Origin: Aurelia coerulea
Lineage: Eukaryota > Cnidaria > Scyphozoa > Semaeostomeae > Ulmaridae
NCBI GenBank assembly: GCA_039566865.1
Contig: CM076949.1
Span: 8,037,501 to 8,101,500, forward strand
DNA: 64,000 bases
Reading direction: 5' to 3'
The position numbers and the translations under genes are program-made. Positions 23,340 through 33,873 of the stretch are shown one piece after another. Below the pieces are notes generated by a model that saw only the letters and a list, made by a program, of their open reading frames with translations, did not search any database and was not told the origin of the DNA. Every line of letters starts with the position of its first letter. Positions within the stretch are counted from its first letter, which is position 1.

Positions 23340-23490
23340 CAATCTTTTTGAGTTGTTCTAAAAGCTTTTTTTTCATTCAAAGATAAAATTTTACAATATA
23401 TCTTACATTCTACTATACCTATTTAAGTTACTATACAACACTACAGGTACGATACCATGGGGAGCAAAATACAATGACTACCCAATGGCA
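23340..23490 (-). mobile_element. LINE-A 3'UTR fragment
   Basis: ACAATATATCTTAC...CTACTATACC...TACAGGTACGATACCATGGG GAGCAAAATACAATGACTAC matches the UTR ends at 18330-18430 and 24190-24290. Only the last ~150 bp is present; it stops where repeat X begins. Confidence 0.65.
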
Positions 23491-23491
23491 G

Positions 23492-24160
23492 CATACGAGT
23501 CAAATCATTTTATAGGGCACAGGGAAACCTGCAAATCTTCCAATTTCACGCCTATAATATCGCCGTATTCCGATCACATGACTTAAAATAAGGCTTTCCA
23601 GATAACTTTTCGTGCACCCTCACGAAAATAAAAATGGATATTCGACAAATAAAGATGCAGAGCTGGTTTTACCACGAATTGATTCGAGAGGCCCCACTCC
23701 ACGTTGGTTTTTCTGCATTTGGTTAAAATCTCATCAGGGATCGGCGTTGCATCGAACTTCATTCCTTCGAAATTGGCCTATGTTCAAGAATTCTTCAGGA
23801 ACGCTACAAAAAAGATATAGCTTTCAAAATTTCACATGTTACGTAAATTATGTCCAGGAATAACATGAAAATATTTGTTTGTTTGATTTTTGAAAATTCT
23901 TGACGAATTAAAGCTAATTGATGCCAAGAAACAAATGGGCCTACCTTCACCCGCAGCAGAATCCCAGTAATCGGCATTAAATCACTCCTTTTCGCAATAA
24001 TAACCAGCGGATACATTTACGAAAGACTTCACCACAAATCTAATTTCTTTCCACCATTTTATCATCGATAATTTCGATAAAATGTGATAAGACTTTACAG
24101 CCTCTGCAGCAAACTGTCCAACTACCGTCGTTTCAAATTTTTTCTTGTTGCAAACACCTT
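23492..24160 (-). repeat. Dispersed repeat X, left inverted arm
   Basis: About 660 bp that is the reverse complement of 25390-26026. Shared blocks include GCATACGAGTCAAATC, ACCCGCAGCAGAATCCCAGT and CCACCATTTTATCATCGATA. Both arms keep a short open frame (MYPLVIIAKRSDLMPITGIL) of unknown meaning. LINE-A has inserted between the arms. Confidence 0.78.
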
Positions 24161-24164
24161 GGAA

Positions 24165-25085
24165 GTCTTTTTCTATTCAATATAAAATTTTACAAACAAA
24201 CTACTTCAAAGCACTACGTACGAGCAACTTTACTACACTACAAGGACGATACCACGGAGTGCAAGAGACCATGACAACTCCGCAGTCATTAACATAGGGA
24301 ACGTGTAACTAAACTAAAATTAAATTTACAGCTACGAAAAATACACATGAACAATTTCTACTGATAACTACTAAGGTTCGTTTCACATTGTATGTCAAGC
24401 TAACTTTGGACAATCAGGTCTTATCCACAAGAATGGGTAAACTGGAGATTCGATTATCAAATTAGAATGGATTGTGCCCAATGAGTCAAACATACAATGT
24501 GAAACAAACTATCAGCAAAAAGAAAGAGAGGCAAAGGGACTTGGGGACTATGAATTGTAAACAAACGCAAATGTTTTGAATTTCCTTAGTTAAATCGACC
24601 AGTTTGGTGAATGAACTTTAGGGTCAGTTCAAGTACATGTTTATTAACGTCGCTAGAAAGGTCTTTATCACCATACAATAAAAGTTGTATCAGAGCGCTG
24701 TTTGAAAGACTGTTGACTTGAACAAATGGTCGCAATACTACCGAAATTCCAGCGAGAAGATCTCGTCGATGGATGTCAAATGAAGGGCAAGACAGCAAAA
24801 AGTGCTCCGTATCTTCAATGCCGTCATTCGTAGGGCACATTGGGTTTATTGTGTCCTTAAAGTTGTGCTTAAATTTGTGAAAATTTAATTTACTGAGACC
24901 GACTCTTATTTGGGAAAGATACGATAAACCTATTGGGTCATGAATTCCAAAGACAGATTTTGCCGGGGGACGAATTATTGATAGAAGCTTTGACTTAAAA
25001 ATAGCAATGGACGGTGCAACCTTAATCCCAGGATCGAGTTTGCAGTCTTGGAAGTCTTGCAAGACTTGCATAAAACAAAAGGTTT
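24165..25085 (-). mobile_element. LINE-A 3' end with ORF2 C terminus
   Basis: The minus strand reads LDPGIKVAPSIAIFKSKLLS, then MCPTNDGIEDTEHFLLSCPS and LLYGDKDLSSDVNKHVLELT to a stop at 24586-24588. This is one open frame for its last ~175 codons, less damaged than the copy at 18306. The 3'UTR carries a hairpin (24377-24509) and ends near 24165. Confidence 0.82.
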
Positions 25086-25091
25086 TGCAAG

Positions 25092-25350
25092 ACTTAGGTC
25101 TCCCATATGACACAGCAAAATGACACCTTTGAGAATAGATTACATACTCCTAAAGGCATTCTATCGCAGCAAAATAAAGAGAAAATAATGCCTTTCTCAA
25201 AGATTGCAAATTTCTTTGTCGCATCGGAAAAGTACATAATTTGTGTAAAGAGATTTCCACTGCAATCTATTCTCAAAGGTGTACAATCTATTATCAAAGG
25301 TATCAATTTGCTGTGTCATATGGGAGACCTGAGCCTTGCACAACCTCTTG
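25092..25350. repeat. Interrupted foldback between repeat X arms
   Basis: GGTCTCCCATATGACACAGC (25097 onward) is mirrored by GCTGTGTCATATGGGAGACC (25311-25330), and CCTTTGAGAATAGATT by AATCTATTCTCAAAGG. It is a hairpin of about 230 bp, perhaps the core of the repeat X element. Confidence 0.6.
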
Positions 25351-25389
25351 TTTTATGCAAGCTTTCCATGTGTTTGCAACAAGAAAACT

Positions 25390-26026
25390 TCGAATCGATG
25401 GTAGTTGGACGGTTTGCTGCAGAGGCTGTGAAGTCTTATCACATTTTATCGAAATTATCGATGATAAAATGGTGGAAAGATATTAGATTTGTTGTGAAGT
25501 CTTTCGTAAATGTATCCGCTGGTTATTATTGCGAAAAGGAGTGATTTAATGCCGATTACTGGGATTCTGCTGCGGGTGAAGGTAGGCCCATTAGTCTCTT
25601 GGCAGCAAATAGCTTTAATTCGTCAAGGATTTTCGAAAATCAAACAAACAAATATTTTCATGCTATTCGGAACATGTGAAATTTTGAAAGCTATATCTTT
25701 TTTGTAGCGTTCCTGAAGAATTCGAATTCTTGAACATAGGCCAATTTTCGAAGGAATGAAATTCGATGCAACGCCGATCCCTGATGAGATTTTAACCAAA
25801 TGCAGAAAAACAAATGTGGAGTGGGGCTTCTCGAATCGATTCATGGTAAAACCAGCTCTGTATCTTTATTAGTCGAATATCCATTTTTATTTTCGTGAAG
25901 GTACTCGAAAAGTTATCTCTAAAGCCTTATTTTCAGTCATGTGATCGGAATACGGCGATATTATAGGCGTGAAATTGGAAGATTTGCGGGTTTCCCTGTG
26001 CCCTATTGAAAGATTTGACTCGTATG
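25390..26026 (+). repeat. Dispersed repeat X, right arm
   Basis: Reverse complement of 23492-24160; its distal half is also present at 14935-15258. It ends at GACTCGTATG, where LINE-A sequence starts. Confidence 0.75.
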
Positions 26027-26029
26027 TTC

Positions 26030-26420
26030 CCCATGGCAAATACATAAAAACATGAAACGCTAAACTGTTTACAGTCACATTACGAAACAATTAAAAATTA
26101 ATGGATACTATACTAGATTCTGTCTCATATCAGATGTCAGGTCAGGGTTGCAATGAGTTGAAAGATGTCACAAGTGCAAATCATTTTATTGATGATTTTG
26201 GTAAGTAAAATGCCTGACATCTGATGTGAAACAGAATTTACAAAGAAAAGAACTATTTACGATAAAGGATTTGGTGGTTGCTTAGTACATATCTGTAGTC
26301 TCGATAGATCTTAAACAAAAACGACCAGTTTCGTGGATGAAGCGTAAATTTAATTCGAGTCGATTTCTGTTCAACTCATCAGAAAGGTCTTAATCACCAT
26401 ACAATAAAAGATTTTAAAAG
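26030..26420 (-). mobile_element. LINE-A degraded 3' end
   Basis: ACGACCAGTTTCGTGGATGA and CACCATACAATAAAAG at 26320-26410 match the C-terminal coding and stop region of other LINE-A copies (GRFN stop, LLYGDK). The 3'UTR hairpin is at 26114-26240. The coding part is heavily degraded. Confidence 0.62.
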
Positions 26421-26956
26421 CTGATGTCCTCTGAACTGAATTTGGTGTGCTCAACAGCACAATGTCGCCACAAGTAACTCAGATTTCAAGAACAGGCAAT
26501 GATAGAGGGATATTTCGTGGAGAGATCTGAGCCCTAGGGTTAATGCTATGTTACTTTACTCCTAGCTGATGTGCACAACAAACCGTTAATGCGTTTTGTA
26601 AAAGGTTACATTAGTTGGACATCATTGTGCATGCTCTGCATCGGTTTCTCGTTGCATCAATGGCTCTTATACTACCTTGTGTCACATTGTATCTCTCTTG
26701 CTATGGCATCTTAAGCTCGTCTTTGTTGTAAGGCAGACAATTTGTTGGGAAATCTCAGATTTTTGGGATGGAAACCGAAAGAGAAACATAATTACAAGCA
26801 TGAAACTAACTATTCCGTACCGAGGGAGATTATCAATTCCAAAAGTGGGAGAATGATGCCTATTTCTTCAAGCACGGTCGCTAAAATTTGCTATCAAGAA
26901 CGCTCAATTCACTGATTTGAGGTTAGAAATAATGATTTCTAGCCTTTTAAAACATA

Positions 26957-27550
26957 CAGGGTGTCCCAAAAAATTGGGCCCCGTTTTCCTGAAGACTGTG
27001 ACAAAACAGCAAAAGATTCTCGCCGAAATTTTATATAATGTTGCTCTTCAGATTTTCAAATAAAGTTTGCTACCATCCCCGTAAAAATCTGTTGAAAAAT
27101 GACGGAGCTATGACCTTCAGAATACCACATTTGCCGGATGACTGAAACCAGCGGTCGGCCATTTTGTCTTACTATTTTGCAGCGATAAATAGCTTCATGA
27201 ATGGAAAATGAAACAGCAGCCTCAAATGTTATAACTCTTGTGAAAATTCCGATATTCCCCAGAGAGTTCCACTATCTCTGACATCACAGAAATTATTTCG
27301 TACCTCACATGAAGCTACTTATCACTGCAAAATAGTAAGACAAAATGGCCGACCGCTGGTATCAGTCATCAGGCAAATGTGGTCTTTTGAAAGTCATAGC
27401 TCCATCATTTTTCAACGGATTTTTATGGGGATGACAACAAACGTTATTTGAACATCTGAAGAGCAACATCATATAAAATTTTGGCGAGAATCTTTTGCCC
27501 TTTTGCTGCAATCTTTAGGCAAACGGGGCACAATTGTTTGGGACACCCTG
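26957..27550. mobile_element. Palindromic mariner-type MITE, TA duplication
   Basis: 594 bp bounded by CAGGGTGTCCCAAAAAATTG and its inverted counterpart (CAATTGTTTGGGACACCCTG), flanked by TA on both sides. Arms pair over almost their full length, e.g. ACCAGCGGTCGGCCATTTTG with CAAAATGGCCGACCGCTGGT; the centre is near 27250. Non-coding. Confidence 0.87.
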
Positions 27551-27554
27551 TAGT

Positions 27555-28380
27555 TTTTAAGAATCAAACAAAAACCAACAAAAACTTTTATTTTCTGGGA
27601 ATTCTCAAGAATTGAGACGCATCAGAAAATTGGGATCAGAAAAATATTTATTGTTGGTAATTATAAGTAAGGGGAATATATCTAAAGTTAAGTTAAAGCT
27701 TATGGATTACGAAAATCGATGCCATAAATTTGCAAGGTTCAAGTCGCAACCCGCAGAGGCAATTTTAAAGTGGCCCGCTTTTTCTAATACACCTGGTATG
27801 TGTTTTTTTGCTCTCTTGTGCACTTTCTCAAGTATTCTCTTCTTTTACTTTCTTGCCTCTAAACAATGTTAGTTTTGTTTAATTCCACTTCTTTTCCAAA
27901 TTCTTCATCTATTCTTGTCTGGATTACACCCTTTATCACCTGTTTCCACTTTGAATTTTTCATTTCCATAATATCTGTGCTTTTATGTTCTATTGTATGT
28001 TTGTCCATCATGTCAATAATTTCCCACTGTACCAACATCTTCTTCATCCATCACAAACACTACTTTTGCCAATGTTTTGCCCTGTGCCTTTAACAGATGC
28101 TGGGACGGCATTATTCCCTTTTTTCATTTCCCTTCCTCACCCTTTCCTCTGTGGTATTTCTTCTCTTTTTATTTCCAAATGCCAAATTAAGGTACTGGCT
28201 TTTTATGTATTAAAAGTTGCAGACAATAAAATAAATAGATATGTACAAACCAAGTAGAACTGTTGGGGATAGAGTGGATCATTGAATAACGGCACAGTTG
28301 CTCTTTTCTGTCTATCCTTTGATTCCTGTCAATACAAAATTTACAGATAAGTGATTGCTGAATTCAACAGACCCATAAAC
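27555..28380. other. No recognised gene; one unassigned minus-strand ORF
   Basis: A pyrimidine-rich stretch. The minus strand at 28047-27859 reads MKKMLVQWEIIDMMDKHTIE HKSTDIMEMKNSKWKQV, which I cannot assign; its lysine/methionine bias on a T/C-rich complement argues for caution. Confidence 0.3.
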
Positions 28381-28384
28381 AATA

Positions 28385-28780
28385 GACGATTGCGCTAAAG
28401 ATGGCGGCGAGGAACTTTTTACCAAGATGCACTGCGTTCTTTAATCGAATTCCTTTAGAATGGTGAAGTGAAGGTGAAGGTGAAGTTGCGTTTTTTAGCG
28501 CCAAGGGCTGGGATCGCAGAGGTAGAGAAGACCTAATCGAGTCCGCGACCCCTTGTCATGACGCTCAAGTGGTGGGGCTCTACCGGGTATCAAACTCTGT
28601 CCGCCTGACTGTTCTGGCTGCAAAGTCAGAGATTTACACCACTGCGCCACAACACCTTCTTGATAGTTGTTAAAGAATAGAGAATCGTTAGAAATCGTTA
28701 GAAAATCGTTAAAGAATCTCTGTAAGTACACAATGCATCTTGGTAAAAAATTCCTCGCCGCCATCTTTAGCGCAATCGCC
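28385..28780. mobile_element. TA-flanked MITE carrying a SINE
   Basis: GACGATTGCGCTAAAGATGG then CGGCGAGGAAC at the left is mirrored at the right (CCGCCATCTTTAGCGCAATC), with TA at 28383-28384 and 28781-28782. The arms continue through TTTTTACCAAGATGCA. The interior is occupied by a tRNA-derived SINE at 28450-28656. A second copy begins at 54369. Confidence 0.8.
28450..28656 (-). mobile_element. tRNA-derived SINE
   Basis: The minus strand begins GGTGTTGTGGCGCAGTGGTG, with an A-box-like TGGCGCAGTGG and, about 35 bases on, a B-box-like GAGTTTGATACCC. These are internal RNA polymerase III promoter elements in tRNA-like spacing. The body runs through CCCAGCCCTTGGCGC to a (GAAGGT)n tail at 28461-28486. 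It would be mobilised by a partner LINE. Confidence 0.78.
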
Positions 28781-28845
28781 TATGCAGCTGACATGGAGCA
28801 TTTCTCTGGAGGTCCCCAAAGTCTGTTTTATAGACCTGGCCCTGG

Positions 28846-28910
28846 TATGTACAGGGTGTCCCAAAAAAGTGCCCAGATCACCGATTTCGAGAATAAATTC
28901 ATAGCGCGAG
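28846..28910. repeat. Solo mariner-type MITE terminus
   Basis: TACAGGGTGTCCCAAAAAAG at about 28849 matches the end of the element at 26957, but no second end was found downstream, and the adjoining sequence differs. Confidence 0.4.
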
Positions 28911-29256
28911 AAAGGAAACTGATAAAAATATGGTCGAGGGCTCGTTAGAAAGGTTTTCTAAAGGAGGACATGACATGAAGGATATCTTACAATTTTCCGA
29001 AATAGGGGGGGGGGGGGGTGCTGGGGAAAATTTCCTTATTTGGGGAATTTTGACAAAATAGCACTGTATTGAATTTACTGCTGGTATTTTCTGAGGTTTC
29101 AACTTTGAAGAGTGCATCAGGAATCAGCAATGGTAAAGACAACAAGCTTGAGTGAAATAACTACTATTTACGAGGTCTGGGACCCAATCTTCCCATGGGA
29201 ATATGTAGTGGTTTCATGTTCACCTTTCTGTACTAGATTTCTTTATTTTCCAAATA

Positions 29257-29858
29257 CTGGGTGCGCCAAAATAAACTATGCATGTTTGGCAGGCCACAAT
29301 AAATCGTACACTCGATCGATTTTGATGATTTATGACTTAATCGTTAGCAGAAAGCCTGAATTAGATACTGGGATTTTTTGCAAATTTCATCATTTCACTT
29401 TTTAGAGCTAGAAGCGAGTTTCCTAAAATTTTAGTTTTCGGAAACACTGGAAACGATCGAAAAACATCGATCAAGTTTTCTGAATGATCGACATGAATGG
29501 ACAAAGAGAGAACTTGTACGTGGTGATTTGCGATTCAGAAATCGACCAATTGTAATCTGCTATACGAGAGTTCGTACCAAACCCCCAAATCCCCCTGAAA
29601 CGTTTGCTCTTTGTTCATTCATGTTGAATCTTTTCAAATTTGATCGACGTTTTTGCATCGTTTTCGATGTTTTCGAAAACGAACATTTTAAGAAACTCGC
29701 TTCTAGCTCTAAAAACAGAGAACGGAAAAAATTGCAAAAAGTCCTAGAATCTAATTCAGGCTTTCTGCTAAAGATTAAGTCATAAATCTTCAAAATCGGT
29801 CCAGTGTACGATTTATTATGGCCTGACAAACGTGCATAGTTTATTTTGGCGCACCCGG
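29257..29858. mobile_element. Second palindromic mariner-type MITE, TA duplication
   Basis: 602 bp with ends CTGGGTGCGCCAAAATAAAC and inverted GTTTATTTTGGCGCACCCGG, TA on both sides (29255-29256, 29859-29860). Arms pair through TTTAGAGCTAGAAGCGAGTT and its complement. The size and layout equal those of the 26957 element, but the sequence differs. Apparent ORFs on both strands reflect the palindrome. Confidence 0.85.
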
Positions 29859-29864
29859 TATGTA

Positions 29865-31300
29865 TTCTTTAGTACGTAAAGTTTTTGGGGACTAGGGTGT
29901 TTCACTATAACCATTTCAATATAAATCTCAAGGAATAAAGAAAAACGTGTGAACTGGTTTGTATGAATTCGAGTTGTTTACTAACAAGAACTGAGTTGTT
30001 TTCGACAAAAAAGTGAGGTTTTATTTGTTTATTGCAAATAATTACCATATTTCTTGCACCTTTCTTTTAATGTAATTAGTAAATTTGAAAATTTAATATT
30101 AGTTGCAAACTATGCAGGAGAAAAATAGCTTTCTTGGATGGCAAAATCAATTGCGAAGTGGAGTTAGAATCCATTAGAAAGCTGGAACAAACATGTAAGG
30201 TCATTTCAAAGTGGACAATGTGCACGGGCAGGGCAAACTTCAGTAAAAAAGAACATTCATTGCATATTCCGGCGAGTGCTTATCGTGTCAAATCCCTACG
30301 TTGCCTCAAAACGACCATGTCCATGTTGTTTAGTCTGTGGAGAAGTAGGCGATGACGCACAAAAACGTGCACCACAATTTTGAGACTGAAGAGATGAAGA
30401 TAGCATCAATGTACATGTGAATGGTTTCCCCTAAAATGCATACAGTGTTTGTTATGCAATACTGTTGATGGAAGAATGCAATATCGAAATTCATAATATG
30501 GTGATAAGCTCTTACTATTCTATTTTTGAAAAAAGCGTCGCACTTTACTCCCCCCCCCCCTTCCGCTACTTTGACCCCCTGCCCATCAACCTCCTTTTTC
30601 AAATTTAAGTTTGGGATGAGCTAAGGCTGGTATTATATTGAGGAAAGCATCATCGTATTAAACGAAATATTTTCCTACAGGTGGTGCAACATAAACAGAA
30701 CATATGAGAGCAAGAACTTTGGTAATTTTGACGCCGGAAGCACCGTCTTGAAACAATTCCCCACCCTTTGCCCTTATCCCCCCTTAAGCGAAATTAGTAT
30801 TTTCTACTCCCTCAAAGTGCATGCAATAACAAGGCAGCAACGGCATATCCCCGCAATGACCCGCATTTTTTGAAATCTATAAAATGTAACAAGATGTTAC
30901 AGACGGCGAGAAGAGAAGGGAAATAAAAACTCTCTATGTCACAAGTTTGCTCCCAAAATTGAAATCATTTCATTGCCAATATCAAATTCTATTGATGATA
31001 GTTAGAAAGCTTATTTTCCCAGCTTTTGAATAAGCCTGTTGCAATCGCTGTAACTTTAGGGGAAGCGAATCAATGATAAAATGTTTGATGCATACTATTT
31101 GAGACAAAAGCTGCTTGAAGAATTCGTTCAGTTAAGTTTTGTGAAACTTACAACTTTGAAGTGCTGTATCTCTGGAGCGGATGGATATTTTGAAGTCTTG
31201 TTTTTGCACCTTTTAGTACAGGGTATATGCAATTGAAAAATATCCCTTAAAGGTTCAAAATCAAAAACTCAAAAATTAATTTTTCCCACCCTGGGCACAC
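29865..31300. other. No feature recognised
   Basis: Non-coding sequence with a C-run at 30549-30558. No splice-bounded peptide or repeat family identified. Confidence 0.35.
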
Positions 31301-31306
31301 TGTGCC

Positions 31307-31668
31307 CCCTTTTTTTAAATCTTATAAAATCAGTATAAAGAGTTTACGTAAATAGTCAATACTCTGTGATCTTTTTCTCCATTAGTTGGTGATATAATCT
31401 GGCTATTTGGTTTTTTCGTTAATTGCTCTTTTTGGATCTAACGCAGAACTTCGCGACCACATGGGCATAATGGGCGATACCACTCTAGTGGTGTCGCCTA
31501 TTATGCCCATGTGGTCGCGAAGTTCTGCGTTAGATCCAAAAAGAGCAATTAATGAAAAAAACCAAATAGCCAGATTATATCACCAACTAATGGAGAAAAA
31601 GATCACGGAGTATTGACTTTTTACGTAAACTTTTTATACTGATTTTAGAAGATTTTAAAGAAGGGGGT
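31307..31668. mobile_element. Near-perfect 180-bp-arm hairpin element
   Basis: Left arm 31307-31484 and right arm 31486-31668 are almost exact reverse complements (e.g. AACGCAGAACTTCGCGACCA and its mirror). The centre is near 31485. The end motif CATAATGGGCGA lies next to the centre on each arm. The frame at 31407-31616 crosses the hairpin and is not a gene. Confidence 0.85.
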
Positions 31669-31683
31669 AAAAACGTTGTTTCC

Positions 31684-32518
31684 TTCGAGCGTCGCCCATT
31701 ATGGCCGCAGGAGAAACAATGAACACTTCTCTCCGGTAAAAAGTTTTAATGAGAAAAACAGTTTTAATTATTGTTCTTTGTTTATCATTTGGTTCTTTAA
31801 ACACAAAAATGTCAATAAGAATTAACCTAAACTTCGAGTTTTGGCAACTGAAATACATGCTTCGAGTTGTTCTAAATCCTGCCTTATTCCTTGTGATAGG
31901 ATGGATGAGTTTTGGCATAGTTTCTAATATGAAAATAGACTTAATACAATGCTGCGTTTTTTGGGTTTCGATGATTTTCCAAGTCAGTAAGTGAGATTTT
32001 AACCCAAATTGGTGTTTCTTTTTAATAAATTTTGCATTTTAATATTGGAAACTCCTCTGGTACACTGATGGGCATAATGGGCGACGAAAATAACAATTAG
32101 CATCACTGAGACTTCATGACCTTAAATCTGAATCAGAAGTCACTTTGCTTTGGTTTCATAGTAGATTTCCTCTCTAGAGACAGGACTTCTGAAAAATCAA
32201 AGCATATTTCAAAAGTTTCAAACCGCAAGGTGCAGAGCGAACGAAAAAGAAAGAAGGAATGTAAATATAATCATGAAATTCGCAATACTTGAAAGAATCA
32301 ATTAGAGATATGCACAAACCTTCTCGTCGGGTTTCAATGCAAATGAACTGAAACTTCAGTGAAGGTCGTGAAGGTCAAATCACGATAAAACAGATGTCAG
32401 CGAAGATTTTCCGCTTTCCGCGCAATTGCAATTTTATTACCAGTCGTCAGTCTCCTGAAATTTAATTTGTCTTGCTAGCCGGCCATAATGGGCGACCGAC
32501 CATAATGGGCGACGATAC
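31684..32518. mobile_element. TIR element with CATAATGGGCGAC ends
   Basis: CGTCGCCCATTATGGCC at 31690-31706 is mirrored at 32482-32515 by GGCCATAATGGGCGAC, then a second CATAATGGGCGACG. An extra copy lies at 32073-32085. No target duplication was found. Confidence 0.55.
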
Positions 32519-32519
32519 T

Positions 32520-33213
32520 CTATATCTATATTTTGCGATCTCTGTCCCCAAAAGTGGGCTTATTTCAATGCCTGAACCTGGACAATGCTGTCATCGGAAT
32601 TGCTATGTCTGCAGAATCCCGACAATCCTTTGCCATTTCATTGGCAATAACAGTTTATTTCTCAAGTAATTGTAGATAAATCCAGAACAAAAACGTCACA
32701 TTTTGAAATAGTGTGGATATATGGTTTTTTTATGCCTGAAAGAGGACAGAGGTGGAACCACTTATGCGGTTTGTCCAGATTATTTCTTGTCTCTTGAGGA
32801 CAATTTGAGGCAGATATGAGATAGTTAAAAAAAACTGGCTCATTTTCGGAATAGTTTGGACACAGGTGGAAACAGTTTTGCTAAGACTGGGTAGATTAAA
32901 GGTGTCTGGGGAGACAAAGGTGGAACCGAGATGATGGGAGAAATGGGTGTTTAATACAAACTTAGACTTAAAAAGAGCTGGACACATGCAGATTTAGCAA
33001 AAGTTTCCATTGCAAATGTCTGTCCCCAAAACCAGTCTTTGGTCGCCAGTAGATCACACTAATTATCCAGAAACTGGGTAGGCTAATTTTTTCTCATGGA
33101 CATACATAGGACCATAGAAATTTCAGTACATGCCCACCCTTGGTTTGCTGAAGGGCACAAATGATCCAGGCCACAATCAAGCACGAGGTCAAGTCAAATG
33201 AAGTCAATCTTAT
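32520..33213. other. No feature recognised
   Basis: Non-coding sequence between repeat elements; short frames only. Confidence 0.35.
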
Positions 33214-33873
33214 CAGTGGCGTCGTGGCCAGGGGGGCCAGGGGGGCCATGGCCCCCCCTGTAAAAATGTTGTCGGAAAATTCATCAGTTTCCATTCTTGT
33301 CGGAAAAATCGAAAAAAATTGAATTAATCCATTTTCCTTACATAGCTGCTTTATAGCAATCGAAATGTATACATGAAATATCACTTTTTCGATGGCAAAT
33401 ACGTAGTTTTTGATGAAAAAGTAGGTTTTTGGCAAAAAACTAGGTCCTTTGTTGGTTTTTCTGCAAAAAATTCCTTTTTCAATTGAAAGAAAATTGTGTT
33501 TTCTATTGCAAAAATAGATACATTATGTGCAAAAAGTTTCGGACGAATAAATTTCAGACAAATGCTTTCGGTCAAAACATTCTTGGACTTTTCCCCGAAA
33601 ATTCGGTCATTTTACCTACATTTTGGTGACTAAAAACGATAAATTTACAATTCATTTTGCACGTTTCATACTTAAAAAATATCATGCCTTTATGGTTTGT
33701 GCATTAAGCTTTCAATGAGTTGCTCATCAGAATTTGCACAAGTGAACATTGTTGAGGAAGATGGAAATGATTACTAAGATGGGATTACTTTTAGTTTCTG
33801 TAAACGGATGCTTATAGAAATGAAGATTTATATCAAGCTATCATGTTGTTATCTAAAATTTGAAAGCGATCTA

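Noticed and set aside
25107..25544. 145-codon plus-strand ORF
   Set aside because: It spans a hairpin and part of repeat X and mixes two repeat segments; no conserved motif.
29528..29829. ORFs on both strands with basic C termini
   Set aside because: They lie inside the 602-bp palindromic MITE and mirror each other.
31407..31616. 69-codon ORF
   Set aside because: It crosses the centre of a near-perfect hairpin; the second half is the reverse of the first.
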